Assembly: GCF_000968195.1 (NCBI RefSeq)
Contig: NZ_FO704550.1
Span: 558,001-622,000 of the forward strand
From: Xenorhabdus doucetiae
GTDB taxonomy: Bacteria > Pseudomonadota > Gammaproteobacteria > Enterobacterales > Enterobacteriaceae
Direction of reading: 5' to 3'
DNA length: 64,000 nt
The position numbers were made by a program, and so were the translations under genes. A model generated the notes under the pieces. That model was not told the DNA's origin. It searched no databases and saw nothing but the letters and a program-made list of their open reading frames with translations. Each line of letters begins with the position of its first letter. Positions within the stretch are counted from its first letter, which is position 1. This document shows positions 55,396-63,628 of the stretch, one piece after another.

Positions 55396-55416
55396 CGTTA
55401 ATTAATGAGGGAAGTT

Positions 55417-55758
55417 ATGCGGATTAAAATTTTGTTTGGTGCGTCAGTATTATTGTTGGCAGGGTGTACGACAACTCATCAATTAACTTCTGCTGGTGCC
55501 AATGTGCGTTTTGTCGATACGCAACCAAGCAGTGAATGCCAGCGGTTAGGGGAAGTGGTTGGGACACAATCCAACTGGCTCAATGGTGTTAGCAATGAGA
55601 GCAGCTCTATGCGTAGTGCCGCCAATGACTTACGCAATAAAGCGGCTGAAATGGGCGGCAATGTTATCTATGGCATCAACAGCCCGTCCGCAGGATTATT
55701 GGCGAGTTTTGTTCCCCTCGACAGCAAAATGGTGGGTCAGGTTTATAAGTGTCCCTAA
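55417..55758 (+). CDS. yjeI: YjeI-like DUF4156 lipoprotein
   Basis: The start at MRIKILFGASVLLLAGC (55417) gives a short lipoprotein signal with lipobox LLAGC; an upstream in-frame ATG at 55405 would add four residues. The mature part, TTTHQLTSAGANVRFVDTQPSSECQRLGEVVGTQSN ... LRNKAAEMGGNVIYGINS, is the DUF4156 pattern. Its place between groEL and epmB is the same as yjeI in E. coli. The lipid-anchored protein is presumably in the periplasm or outer membrane; its function is unknown. Confidence 0.85.
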   Translation: MRIKILFGASVLLLAGCTTTHQLTSAGANVRFVDTQPSSECQRLGEVVGTQSNWLNGVSNESSSMRSAANDLRNKAAEMGGNVIYGINSPSAGLLASFVPLDSKMVGQVYKCP

Positions 55759-55925
55759 GCATTAACGATCTAAAATCGATAGGGCTAGTGAGAAAGTGGT
55801 TTGGGCAACGCCCAGAAAGAATATTTCGAAACGTCAGTTACGTATGATTCAGCTTCTGTGCGCTGCCCATTCAGAAGAGCTTCAACGATGATATAGCGTC
55901 GGCTTAATCAGTGATTGGCATAGCA

Positions 55926-56954
55926 TTAGTTTTGGGCTAGCCCTAAATCCAGAGGGGTTTTGCTGGGTTCTCCTCCAATTTCCCTTGTCAGGCTTGGAAC
56001 CAGATAACCGGAGACTTTAGTCAATAACTCTCGCATGATCGCTTTCGCTTTTTCATCTTCCACAAGAAAATGGGCGGCACCTTGAACTTTATCCAGAACG
56101 TGAATGTAATAAGGCAAGATCCCCGCATCAAATAACGCATTGCTTAAGTCTGCCAGCGCATCGGCATTATCATTGACATCACGTAACATTACACTTTGAT
56201 TCAGAAGCGTCACTCTGGCTTGTTTTAGCCGCATCATGCTTTCGCGAAACGCATCATCAATTTCATTGGCATGGTTGATATGGGTCACCATGATCACCTG
56301 TAAACGGGTTTGTGCTAAACGATTGCACAGCGAAAGCGTGATTCTATCCGGGATCACAACCGGCAAACGGGTATGTATCCGCAAACGCTTAATGTGTGGA
56401 ATGGATTCAATTTGACTGATTAACCAGTCCAGTTCATGATCCTTCGCCATTAACGGATCGCCACCAGAGAAGATAATTTCGTCAAGTTCAGGGTGTTGTT
56501 CAATATAATCCAGAGCAAGCTGCCAGTTTTTTTTGTTGCCTTTATTGTCCTCATAAGGGAAATGGCGACGGAAACAATAACGACAATTAACCGCACAGCC
56601 CCCTTTGACCAATAGCAGCGCCCGATTGCGATATTTGTGCAGCAAACCCGGAACGACACTGCGCTGTTCATCCAGCGGATCAGTGGAAAAATCAGGGGAC
56701 GTCACAAACTCTTCCCGTGAAGTCAGAACTTGTAATAGAAGAGGATCACGGGGATCGCCTTTTTTCATTCGTGTTACAAACGCTCTTGGCACACGCAGGG
56801 GAAACAGACGCTTTGCTTCATTGCCTTCTTTCAGCATCGCATGCGTATTTAACGACAATAGTTGCAACAACTCATTGGGATCAGTAATAACATCCGCAAG
56901 TTGTTTTAGCCAGACTTCTCTGACAGGGTGAATATGGGTTATAATGTGTGCCAT
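55926..56954 (-). CDS. epmB: EF-P lysine 2,3-aminomutase EpmB
   Basis: EpmB converts (S)-alpha-lysine to (R)-beta-lysine for modifying Lys34 of EF-P. The 342-residue radical-SAM protein has the [4Fe-4S] motif CAVNCRYCFRRHFPY, the GGDPLMAKD segment and the C-terminal PYYIHVLDKVQGAAHF part that binds PLP and substrate. It is divergent from efp with 41 bases between the starts, the same layout as E. coli. This neighbourhood confirms the beta-lysine EF-P pathway; epmA is not in the window. Confidence 0.95.
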   Translation of the reverse strand: MAHIITHIHPVREVWLKQLADVITDPNELLQLLSLNTHAMLKEGNEAKRLFPLRVPRAFVTRMKKGDPRDPLLLQVLTSREEFVTSPDFSTDPLDEQRSVVPGLLHKYRNRALLLVKGGCAVNCRYCFRRHFPYEDNKGNKKNWQLALDYIEQHPELDEIIFSGGDPLMAKDHELDWLISQIESIPHIKRLRIHTRLPVVIPDRITLSLCNRLAQTRLQVIMVTHINHANEIDDAFRESMMRLKQARVTLLNQSVMLRDVNDNADALADLSNALFDAGILPYYIHVLDKVQGAAHFLVEDEKAKAIMRELLTKVSGYLVPSLTREIGGEPSKTPLDLGLAQN

Positions 56955-56995
56955 TTTTTTGGCTAAGCCATTTTGTTAAAAATTAGAGGATCTCC

Positions 56996-57562
56996 ATGGC
57001 TACTTATAGTACCAATGAATTCCGTTCAGGTCTTAAAATCATGTTAGATGGCGAGCCGTGCGCTATTCTTGACAGTGAATTTGTTAAACCAGGTAAAGGA
57101 CAGGCATTTGCCCGCGTTCGTCTCCGTAAACTGATTTCTGGTAAACTGCTGGAAAAAACTTTTAAATCAACCGATTCCGTTGAAAGCGCAGATGTCATGG
57201 ATGTCAACCTGACTTATTTGTACAACGACGGTGAATTCTGGCATTTCATGAACAACGAAACTTTCGAGCAGTTAGCTGCGGATGCGAAAGCCGTTGGTGA
57301 CAATGCAAAATGGCTGATCGATCAGGCAGAATGTATTCTGACGCTGTGGGACGGCCGTCCTATTGCTGTCACACCACCAAACTTTGTTGAACTGGAAATC
57401 GTGGATACCGATCCAGGTCTGAAAGGTGACACTGCGGGTACTGGCGGTAAACCTGCAACGTTGAGCACCGGCGCTGTGGTTAAAGTCCCTCTGTTTGTAC
57501 AGATCGGCGAAGTTATCAAAGTTGATACTCGTTCTAACGAATACGTTTCTCGCGTGAAATAA
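56996..57562 (+). CDS. efp: Translation elongation factor P (EF-P)
   Basis: EF-P rescues ribosomes stalled at polyproline stretches. The 188-residue protein (same length as E. coli) has the KOW-like domain I with the modified Lys34 in KPGKGQAF, then two OB-like domains with WHFMNNETFEQL, TPPNFVELEIVDTDPGLKGDTAG and VPLFVQIGEVIKVDTRSNEYVSRVK. Lys34 is present, and the divergent epmB gene supplies its beta-lysine donor. A ribosome site (AGAGGA) precedes the start, and a terminator follows 24 bases after the stop. Confidence 0.98.
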   Translation: MATYSTNEFRSGLKIMLDGEPCAILDSEFVKPGKGQAFARVRLRKLISGKLLEKTFKSTDSVESADVMDVNLTYLYNDGEFWHFMNNETFEQLAADAKAVGDNAKWLIDQAECILTLWDGRPIAVTPPNFVELEIVDTDPGLKGDTAGTGGKPATLSTGAVVKVPLFVQIGEVIKVDTRSNEYVSRVK

Positions 57563-57586
57563 TCGCGTTTGTTATTCTAAAAAAAT

Positions 57587-57620
57587 CGCAACCCCTTCGT
57601 CTAGGGGATGCGGTTTTTTT
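57587..57620 (+). terminator. Rho-independent terminator after efp
   Basis: CGCA-A-CCCCT pairs with AGGGG-A-TGCG across one internal mismatch and is followed by a run of seven T. Confidence 0.85.
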
Positions 57621-57696
57621 GTTGCTAATTACCGATCACTAGCATTTATTGCGGCTATCAGAACGGATAGCTATAATCCCATTTCATCTCTTATCG

Positions 57697-57744
57697 TTAT
57701 CCTGGACGACCCGGATAAACGCCATCTTATTGGGGACGGCCCCA
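57697..57744 (+). ncRNA. Guanidine-II (mini-ykkC) riboswitch
   Basis: Two hairpins with ACGR loops lie just upstream of gdx. The first (57697-57718) has arms TTATCCTGG and CCCGGATAA with loop ACGA and one T-C mismatch. The second (57731-57744) has arms TGGGG and CCCCA with loop ACGG. This is the defining layout of the guanidine-II class, whose two loops bind guanidinium and expose the ribosome-binding site. The AAAGGGAAAG site follows 15 bases later. Confidence 0.88.
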
Positions 57745-57769
57745 CTTATCATCATATAAAGGGAAAGAC

Positions 57770-58084
57770 ATGTCTTGGTTGATCCTTCTTATTGCAGGTT
57801 TGTTGGAAGTCGTGTGGGCAGTAGGCTTGAAATATACCCACGGTTTTTCACGTTTGATACCGAGTTTAATGACGATCAGCGCGATGGTTGTCAGCATGGG
57901 GTTACTCGCCTATGCCATGAAAAATCTGCCGGCAGGAACGGCTTATGCCGTGTGGACAGGGATTGGTGCGGTAGGTACAGCGATTTTCGGCATTATGGTA
58001 CTGGGGGAATCTGCGAATTTTGCCCGAATATTGAGCCTCGGTTTGATTGTGGCAGGCATTATTGGCTTAAAGTTAGCCAATTGA
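57770..58084 (+). CDS. gdx: Guanidinium exporter Gdx (SugE, SMR family)
   Basis: This 104-residue, four-segment membrane protein works as a dual-topology dimer exchanging guanidinium for protons. It starts MSWLILLIAGLLEVVWAVGLKYTHGFSRL, with the essential Glu13 in segment 1 and the GLLEVVWAVGLKYTHGF signature of the SugE/Gdx subclass. It continues SMGLLAYAMKNLPAGTAYAVWTGIGAVGTAIFGIMVLGES. The guanidine-II riboswitch in its leader strongly supports guanidinium export over drug efflux. Confidence 0.95.
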   Translation: MSWLILLIAGLLEVVWAVGLKYTHGFSRLIPSLMTISAMVVSMGLLAYAMKNLPAGTAYAVWTGIGAVGTAIFGIMVLGESANFARILSLGLIVAGIIGLKLAN

Positions 58085-58124
58085 TTGCTGATAAATAAAC
58101 CCAGCAGAGTTGCTGGGTTTATCA

Positions 58125-58337
58125 TTATTTTTTTTCATAACGTGAAGGCCATATTTCTTCTGGCGAGCGTCCCAGCGCTGCTGCAATAAGACGCTCGCCT
58201 TTTGGCCAGTGTCGTTGCAGTGCATTGGCAAGCGTTGATGATGCCAGCCCTGCTGTCCGCGATACTTCTGACAGTGTTGTCCCACGCTTTTTCAACTCAG
58301 CAATGATGTCAGCAGAATGCCAGTCTTTTTTTTCCAT
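58125..58337 (-). CDS. Ner/SfsB-type small HTH regulator
   Basis: About 70 residues from MEKKDWHSADIIAELKKRG (58337); the frame extends to 58382 with other possible starts. The sequence TTLSEVSRTAGLASSTLANALQRHWPKGERLIAAALGRSPEEIWPSRY is the Ner/Nlp/SfsB-type helix-turn-helix also found in Mu-like phage Ner proteins. It is convergent with gdx and divergent from the controller-type regulator, with a long inverted repeat between them. A chromosomal or prophage-derived regulator is likely. The targets are unknown. Confidence 0.8.
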   Translation of the reverse strand: MEKKDWHSADIIAELKKRGTTLSEVSRTAGLASSTLANALQRHWPKGERLIAAALGRSPEEIWPSRYEKK

Positions 58338-58398
58338 CCTTAACTTCTCCGATTGTCTAACCATTTTATTTTCAATAAACATAAATTACTTTTCCGTA

Positions 58399-58451
58399 GA
58401 CTATAAGTCACACATTTTAGCATAACTCCAGCTAAAACGTGACTTATAGTC
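58399..58451. promoter_or_regulatory. Inverted pair of C-box operators between two regulators
   Basis: GACTATAAGTC at 58399-58409 is the exact inverse of GACTTATAGTC at 58441-58451. The symmetry continues inward through CAC/GTG and TTTTAGC/GCTAAAA. GACTTATAGTC followed by CGTG, as on the right side, is the C-box of restriction-modification controller proteins as I recall it. Each regulator gene thus has one perfect box plus weaker downstream sequence. The layout suggests mutual or self-regulation. Confidence 0.8.
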
Positions 58452-58488
58452 CGTGGTCGGATAAGTAACATGAATCGATACTTATCGG

Positions 58489-58728
58489 ATGAAAAAATCG
58501 AACAACATCAAATCCCTTTTTGGTCAAAGAATTCGGTATCTCAGGAGAGAAGCTGGGATGTCACAAGAGGCTTTTGCCGATAAGTGTGGATTAGATCGCA
58601 CTTATGTCAGTGGTATTGAGCGTGGAGTCAGAAACCCTACCTTGGAAATTATCAATGTGATAGCAAATGGATTGCAGATTGAACTCAATGAATTGTTTGA
58701 TTTTGAGACAATACACCCTCCCCATTAA
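58489..58728 (+). CDS. Controller (C)-protein-like XRE regulator
   Basis: This 79-residue protein is nearly all helix-turn-helix: SLFGQRIRYLRREAGMSQEAFADKCGLDRTYVSGIERGVRNPTLEIINVIANGLQIELNELFDF. The LDRTYVSGIERGxRNP recognition helix is the signature of C proteins that time restriction-modification systems (C.PvuII/C.AhdI type). A perfect GACTTATAGTC box lies 37 bases before its ATG, as expected for autoregulation. No methyltransferase or nuclease gene adjoins it: the next genes are gdx on one side and a nucleoside hydrolase on the other. It is an orphan controller, either domesticated or left from a lost system. Confidence 0.85.
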   Translation: MKKSNNIKSLFGQRIRYLRREAGMSQEAFADKCGLDRTYVSGIERGVRNPTLEIINVIANGLQIELNELFDFETIHPPH

Positions 58729-58983
58729 ACTAATCTCTATATCTTCACCTTTTTTCTTTCAATGACAAAGTTGCAGCCAATAAAGCTGCGACTAGAAAAT
58801 CATCTTCTTTGTCATTTGGCTTTAACATCAGGCTGATTTACCTGACAAGGTATTACAATATGTCACATTATTTTTGATCTTATGTCGTGCTGTGTTGATG
58901 GGGAACTGGTTAGTTTGAGCGAAATTTCCTCGATCCTTGAGGCTGCCTTTCCGCCTCAAGCGCCAAAAAATAAGTTGATAAAA

Positions 58984-59934
58984 TCAGTAAGTTGTTTCAC
59001 CAATATTTTTCAGCGCATTAATCACTAATTGCCAGAATCTGGCATGATCCAATTTAACCGCAACTTGCGTATGGCAATCTTCAGGTGGCGGAAAACGGAA
59101 ATCTGCCACGGTCATTCCTGTGGTTAACGATCCCGTTAGCTCGATATCCACAGGCACTTTTTGCGTCGTCATAACATCAGGATCGATCACATAGGCCACC
59201 GCACAGGGATCATGCACAGGAGGATAGCCAAAGCCTTGATGCTCACGATACCTATCGCCATAAAATTTCAGCGCATCCAAAACGAATTGAGCCGGACGTG
59301 TCTTAATCTGAGAGATTGCTTCGATAATATCAGGGGTTGCTTGCGCTTGATGAGTGAGATCTAAACCGACCATCGTCAGCGGCCATTTTTCGTTAAAAAC
59401 AATGTGTGCCGCTTCCGGATCGATCACGATATTGAATTCTGCCACTGCGCTGCGGTTTCCTTTATGATATCCGCCTCCCATCAAGACGACTTCCTTCACA
59501 CGCTCAACGATTTGTGGCGCTTTGCGTGCGGCCATAGCGATATTCGTCAACCCCGCAGTGGGCACCAATGTGACACTTTGGGGCGGATTTTCCATAATCA
59601 CATCAATAATTAAATCAACGGCATGGCGGGCATCCAGCCTTATGTTAGGCTCAGGAAGAATGGTGCCATCCAAACCCGTTTCACCATGAATGTCTGGTGC
59701 CGTCTTGATTTCCCGCACAAGCGGGCGGTGGCAGCCTGCGGCGAAGGGAACGTTATGAATATTGGCGATGTGTGCAACGCAAAGGGCATTTTGGGTGACT
59801 TTATCCAGGGTTTGATTACCCACCACTGTTGTTACCGCCAACAATTCAATATTGGGATCTCCATGAGCAAGCAGGAGAGCAATGGCATCATCATGCCCAG
59901 GGTCGCAGTCAAGGATAATTTTCTTGGGTAGCAT
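58984..59934 (-). CDS. Inosine-uridine-preferring-type nucleoside hydrolase
   Basis: This 316-residue protein splits ribonucleosides into base and ribose. The Ca2+-binding N-terminal motif IILDCDPGHDDAIALLLA is present. Further family parts are VTTVVGNQTLDKVTQNAL, HGETGLDGTILPEP, VLMGGGYHKGNRSAVAEFNIVIDPEAA and the catalytic-His region PPVHDPCAVAYVIDP. It is near both RihA and RihB in length, but I cannot tell which it is closer to, so no symbol is given. It is divergent from the FAD oxidoreductase operon. Confidence 0.9.
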   Translation of the reverse strand: MLPKKIILDCDPGHDDAIALLLAHGDPNIELLAVTTVVGNQTLDKVTQNALCVAHIANIHNVPFAAGCHRPLVREIKTAPDIHGETGLDGTILPEPNIRLDARHAVDLIIDVIMENPPQSVTLVPTAGLTNIAMAARKAPQIVERVKEVVLMGGGYHKGNRSAVAEFNIVIDPEAAHIVFNEKWPLTMVGLDLTHQAQATPDIIEAISQIKTRPAQFVLDALKFYGDRYREHQGFGYPPVHDPCAVAYVIDPDVMTTQKVPVDIELTGSLTTGMTVADFRFPPPEDCHTQVAVKLDHARFWQLVINALKNIGETTY

Positions 59935-60248
59935 ATTTATTCCTTTTTTCGGTACATATGTAAATATCTACCCTCAGAATAATTCACTAATAGAAAAAAT
60001 TCCCCCTCAAGTTGTCACAAAATGAAAATACTCAGATAACAATTTGTTAATAAATATTTTAATAATTGTGATTTTATTAACATAAAAACAACAAATGGTT
60101 TGAGCATTTCAAGAACATATGATTCATATAGATACCAGAGATGAAGTGCAAGGATAGCGATTTTTATTAATTTATTAACTTATTAATATCCTGACTCTTT
60201 CATTGCTTTGTTAATACACCTGAATAACAAATGCTCATGGGGTATAAC
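59935..60248. other. Divergent promoter region
   Basis: This very AT-rich spacer lies between the nucleoside hydrolase and the oxidoreductase operon. It must contain both promoters. I see no clear operator or hairpin in it. Confidence 0.5.
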
Positions 60249-61550
60249 ATGAATAATAATCTTGACTCATTAACATATTATGCAGTGACTAAAAAATATG
60301 ATCTTCGTTTTCCAATGTTGACAGAGGATCTGGATGTTGATGTCGTTATCATTGGCGGCGGTTTTTCTGGTATCAATACGGCCTTAGAGTTGGCTGAAAA
60401 AGGCATCACGAATATTGCTGTCTTGGAAGGCCGGACGTTGGGATATGGCGGTACAGGCCGTAATGGTGGTCAGGTGATGACGGGAATTGGCCATGATCTG
60501 GATAAGATCAAACGCCATGTGGGTCAAAAAGGACTGGAAACCATATTTAAAATTAGCAGCTTGGGAGCGGGAATTATCCGTGATCGCATTGCCAAATATG
60601 ATATTCAGGCCGACTTTTGCCAAGGCTATGCCTATCTTGGCATGAATTCACGGCATGATAAAACCCTGCGTAGTTGGTTAGCGGAATTTCGCGCGGCTTC
60701 TCCTGATGAAGAAATTGAGCTTTATACCGGCGCAGAGGTTAAAAAAGTCATTGGCTCAGATCGCTATACCAGCGCATTAAAACATATGGGCGGCGGACAC
60801 GTTCACTCACTCAATTTGCTGTTGGGGGAAGCCAAGGCTGCCACTGAATATGGCGTCAAAATTTTTGAAAACAGTCAGGTTGTGGACGTAGAGTATGGCC
60901 CCAGGGTTACAGTACGCACAGCAACGGGGTCGGTGCGTGCCAGCAAAATGTTGTGGGCGTGCAATGGCTTTTTGGATGGGCTTGAACCGACGATTTATAG
61001 AAGGACCATCAATACCTATGCTTTTCAATTAATGACAGAAGCACTGTCGGACGATTTGATTGAAAGGATTAGCCCAATTCGTGGGGCATATGGTGATATT
61101 AGCCCTGTCATCGATTACTACCGTGTGACCAAAGAAAATCGCCTGCTATATGGCGGCGCGACACATTTTATTGAGTATATCCCTTCTGATTTAAAAGCAT
61201 GGAACCGCAATCTCATGCTCAAAACCTTCCCTTATTTAAAAGAGGTGAAGATAGAGCTGGCATGGGGGGGACCATTATGTTGCAGCGCGAATCTGTTCCC
61301 GCAAATAGGCTCTCTGCCTAATCATAAAAATGTGTTCTATGTGCAAGGCTATTCGGGTTTTGGCGTAACGCCGAGCCACATTATTTGCAAAATTCTGGCT
61401 GAGGGCATGAGCGAAGGCTCAGAGCGCTATTCGCTACTTAGTTCGATTCCACACGCCAACATCATCGGGAAAGACAGACTGAGAAATGTCCTGCTCTCGG
61501 CCGGTAAGATTTGGCACCAAACTTCGGGTTATTGGAAAGGGCGTCGTTAA
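60249..61550 (+). CDS. FAD-dependent amine oxidoreductase (PuuB/DAO-like)
   Basis: The start at MNNNLDSLTYYAVTKKYDLRFP (60249) has GGGG 9 bases upstream and gives 433 residues; an ATG at 60231 is also in frame. The dinucleotide-binding motif VVIIGGGFSGINTALELAEKG is near residue 35, followed by GRTLGYGGTGRNGGQVMTGIGHD, the hallmark of the PuuB/glycine-oxidase-like group. The C-terminal VQGYSGFGVTPSHIICKILAEG also binds FAD. It resembles gamma-glutamylputrescine oxidase. With the aldehyde dehydrogenase downstream it forms an amine-to-acid pathway; the true substrate is not known. Confidence 0.87.
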   Translation: MNNNLDSLTYYAVTKKYDLRFPMLTEDLDVDVVIIGGGFSGINTALELAEKGITNIAVLEGRTLGYGGTGRNGGQVMTGIGHDLDKIKRHVGQKGLETIFKISSLGAGIIRDRIAKYDIQADFCQGYAYLGMNSRHDKTLRSWLAEFRAASPDEEIELYTGAEVKKVIGSDRYTSALKHMGGGHVHSLNLLLGEAKAATEYGVKIFENSQVVDVEYGPRVTVRTATGSVRASKMLWACNGFLDGLEPTIYRRTINTYAFQLMTEALSDDLIERISPIRGAYGDISPVIDYYRVTKENRLLYGGATHFIEYIPSDLKAWNRNLMLKTFPYLKEVKIELAWGGPLCCSANLFPQIGSLPNHKNVFYVQGYSGFGVTPSHIICKILAEGMSEGSERYSLLSSIPHANIIGKDRLRNVLLSAGKIWHQTSGYWKGRR

Positions 61551-61584
61551 TTTTTTTGAACAGTCACTATTAAAGGAAAAAGTC

Positions 61585-61965
61585 ATGATAAAGCCATTAC
61601 TGTTAGATAAAGCACTTCCTGAATTAATGCCGTTTGGCAGTGTTACCAACCTTGGTTCTATTGTGGTGGAAGGTGATCCGCAGGCAAGTGGAGTGATGAT
61701 TCACGGCGAGCCAGCGGATAATCTGACATGCGGTATTTTTGCCTGCACCCAAGGCAAATTTAAAATGATCTATCCCTTTGATGAAATGGCAACGGTGCAT
61801 GAGGGGGCCGTAAAACTGACCGATGTCAAAACCGGGGTGATGGTTGAATATCAGCAAGGTGACTCGTGGTTTGCGGCAAAGGGAACCGAAGTCTTGTGGG
61901 AAATCACCAGTGAGCGTTTCGTCAAACATTATATGGCTTGTGTTAATGGACAATTGTCTGATTAA
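61585..61965 (+). CDS. Cupin-domain protein (DUF861/EutQ-like)
   Basis: The start at MIKPLLLDKALPELMPFGSV (61585) follows an AAAGGAAAA site and gives 126 residues; the frame's upstream extension overlaps the oxidoreductase. The product is a single small beta-barrel (ASGVMIHGEPADNLTCGIFACTQGKFKMIYPFDEMATVHEGAVKLTDVKTGVMVEYQQGDSWFAAKGTEVLWEI), the DUF861 cupin pattern. Such proteins often sit between amine oxidases and aldehyde dehydrogenases. The role is unknown, possibly substrate handling. It is 34 bases after the upstream gene and 15 before the next. Confidence 0.85.
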   Translation: MIKPLLLDKALPELMPFGSVTNLGSIVVEGDPQASGVMIHGEPADNLTCGIFACTQGKFKMIYPFDEMATVHEGAVKLTDVKTGVMVEYQQGDSWFAAKGTEVLWEITSERFVKHYMACVNGQLSD

Positions 61966-61980
61966 GCAGAGGAAAAGAGG

Positions 61981-63474
61981 ATGAATGAAATTAATTTGTT
62001 GGCATCCGTTACCACTTTTTTGCAGCGTTCCCACGGCCATTATATTAATGGCGTCGCGGTGCCTGGTCAGGAAAATGAAACTTTTTCGGTCATTAATCCC
62101 GCTTCGGGTGAAGCGCTGGCAACGGTTAATCAAGGCGGAGAGTCCGAAATTAATCAGGCAATGCAGGCGGCATCAGCCGCTTTTCATGGCGTATGGGCAC
62201 AGACTTCTCCGGCAGAACGGGGAAATTGCCTGAACCGGCTGGCTGATCTATTGCAAAAAAATGGTGAGGAGTTGGCACAACTGGAAAGTTTATGCTCCGG
62301 TAAACCCATTCAATTATCCCGTATGCTGGACGTGGGCGCATCCGCCGATTATTTACGCTATTTTGCCGGATGGTCGACCAAAATCACGGGTGAGACATTG
62401 AATGTTTCATTGCCGTCGCTTAAAGGGGAAAAATATTCTGCGTTTACTTACCGTGATCCTATTGGCGTCGTCGTTGGTATTATTCCGTGGAACTTTTCCA
62501 TCATGATTGCGATCTGGAAATTGGGAGCCGCACTGGCCTGTGGTTGTACGATCGTGCTTAAACCCAGTGAATATACTCCCTTAACCCTGCTTCGGGTCGC
62601 TGAACTGGCAAAAGAAGCGGGTATCCCGGATGGGGTGATCAATATCGTCAATGGTTCAGGTGCCCGCACGGGTTCTTCGCTGATTAATCATCCCCAATGT
62701 GCCAAAGTCACGTTTACTGGCTCCGTTCCGACAGGCATTAGCGTGGGGAAACTGGCGTTGGAACAGGGGCTAAAGCGTACAACGCTGGAGCTTGGCGGCA
62801 AAAACGCAGCCGCTTTTCTGTCTGATATGACCGTTGAACAGATGGTTGATGGCATATTGGAAGCGGGATATCTGTATCAAGGGCAAATTTGTGCGGCGGC
62901 GGAACGTTTTTATATTCCATCCGTTCACATGGATGCAGTTTTGACGTTACTTTCCGAACGCTTATCTGCAATGAAAATCGGTTATCCTCTTGATGAATCA
63001 ACGGAAATGGGGCCATTGGCTAACAAAGCACATTACCAAAAGATTCTGTCTCTGTTTGAAAAAGCGCGTCAGGAAGGTAGTGAAATTGTCTATGGCGGCC
63101 ATGCCCTGGAAGGGCCGGGTTTTTTTGTCGCCCCAACGATCATCAAAGCCAAGAGTGTTGAAGACACATTAATGAAAGAGGAGACTTTCGGGCCAATCGG
63201 GACTTTCCTCAGTTACGATGACGAGGAAACGTTAATTAGCCTGATGAATGCGACGCCATTTGGTTTGTCTGCCAGTTTATGGACAAATAATCTGAGCAAA
63301 GCAATGCGCATGACTCCCCGCATTGAAGCCGGCATAGTTTGGATCAACATGCATACCTTCCTCGATCCGGCCGTTCCCTTTGGTGGCAGTAAATCTTCAG
63401 GGATCGGGCGTGAATTTGGCAGTGCCTTCATTGAACATTACACGGAGCTAAAATCGGTCATGATGCGTTATTGA
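61981..63474 (+). CDS. NAD(P)-dependent aldehyde dehydrogenase (PuuC-like)
   Basis: This 497-residue aldehyde dehydrogenase has the N-terminal HYINGVAVPGQENETFSVINPASGE opening, the cofactor-binding IIPWNFSIMIAIWKLGAALACGCTIVLKPSE and FTGSVPTGISVGKLA, the general base Glu in TTLELGGKNAA and the catalytic Cys in YQGQICAAAERFY. The C-terminal EETFGPIGTFLSYDDEE and PFGGSKSSGIGREFG are typical. It presumably oxidises the aldehyde produced by the FAD oxidoreductase. It is the third gene of the operon. Confidence 0.93.
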   Translation: MNEINLLASVTTFLQRSHGHYINGVAVPGQENETFSVINPASGEALATVNQGGESEINQAMQAASAAFHGVWAQTSPAERGNCLNRLADLLQKNGEELAQLESLCSGKPIQLSRMLDVGASADYLRYFAGWSTKITGETLNVSLPSLKGEKYSAFTYRDPIGVVVGIIPWNFSIMIAIWKLGAALACGCTIVLKPSEYTPLTLLRVAELAKEAGIPDGVINIVNGSGARTGSSLINHPQCAKVTFTGSVPTGISVGKLALEQGLKRTTLELGGKNAAAFLSDMTVEQMVDGILEAGYLYQGQICAAAERFYIPSVHMDAVLTLLSERLSAMKIGYPLDESTEMGPLANKAHYQKILSLFEKARQEGSEIVYGGHALEGPGFFVAPTIIKAKSVEDTLMKEETFGPIGTFLSYDDEETLISLMNATPFGLSASLWTNNLSKAMRMTPRIEAGIVWINMHTFLDPAVPFGGSKSSGIGREFGSAFIEHYTELKSVMMRY

Positions 63475-63509
63475 CAGGATGCGACAGTAAATGGGATGGA
63501 AAAGAATCG

Positions 63510-63527
63510 TTGTCATAAGAATGTCGT
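63510..63527 (+). promoter_or_regulatory. Pho box upstream of phoA
   Basis: TTGTCATAAGAATGTCGT has two TGTC repeats 11 bases apart and agrees with the PhoB-box consensus (CTGTCATAWAWCTGTCAY) at most positions. It lies 100 bases before the phoA start. A TGTCATATGACA palindrome follows at about 63544. Confidence 0.65.
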
Positions 63528-63628
63528 CATAAGTTCAAATAATTGTCATATGACACATCTATTCTATTATTCAGGCAACTCAATATGATGATTTTTCATC
63601 CTATTCCTCTGATTGCAAGGAAAATCCT

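Noticed and set aside
55759..55925. Gap between the YjeI-like gene and epmB searched for a small RNA or terminator
   Set aside because: No clear hairpin with a T-run and no promoter that I could support.
58936..58960. CTTGAGGC/GCCTCAAG hairpin beyond the nucleoside hydrolase
   Set aside because: A good stem, but no T-run on either strand, so I did not call a terminator.
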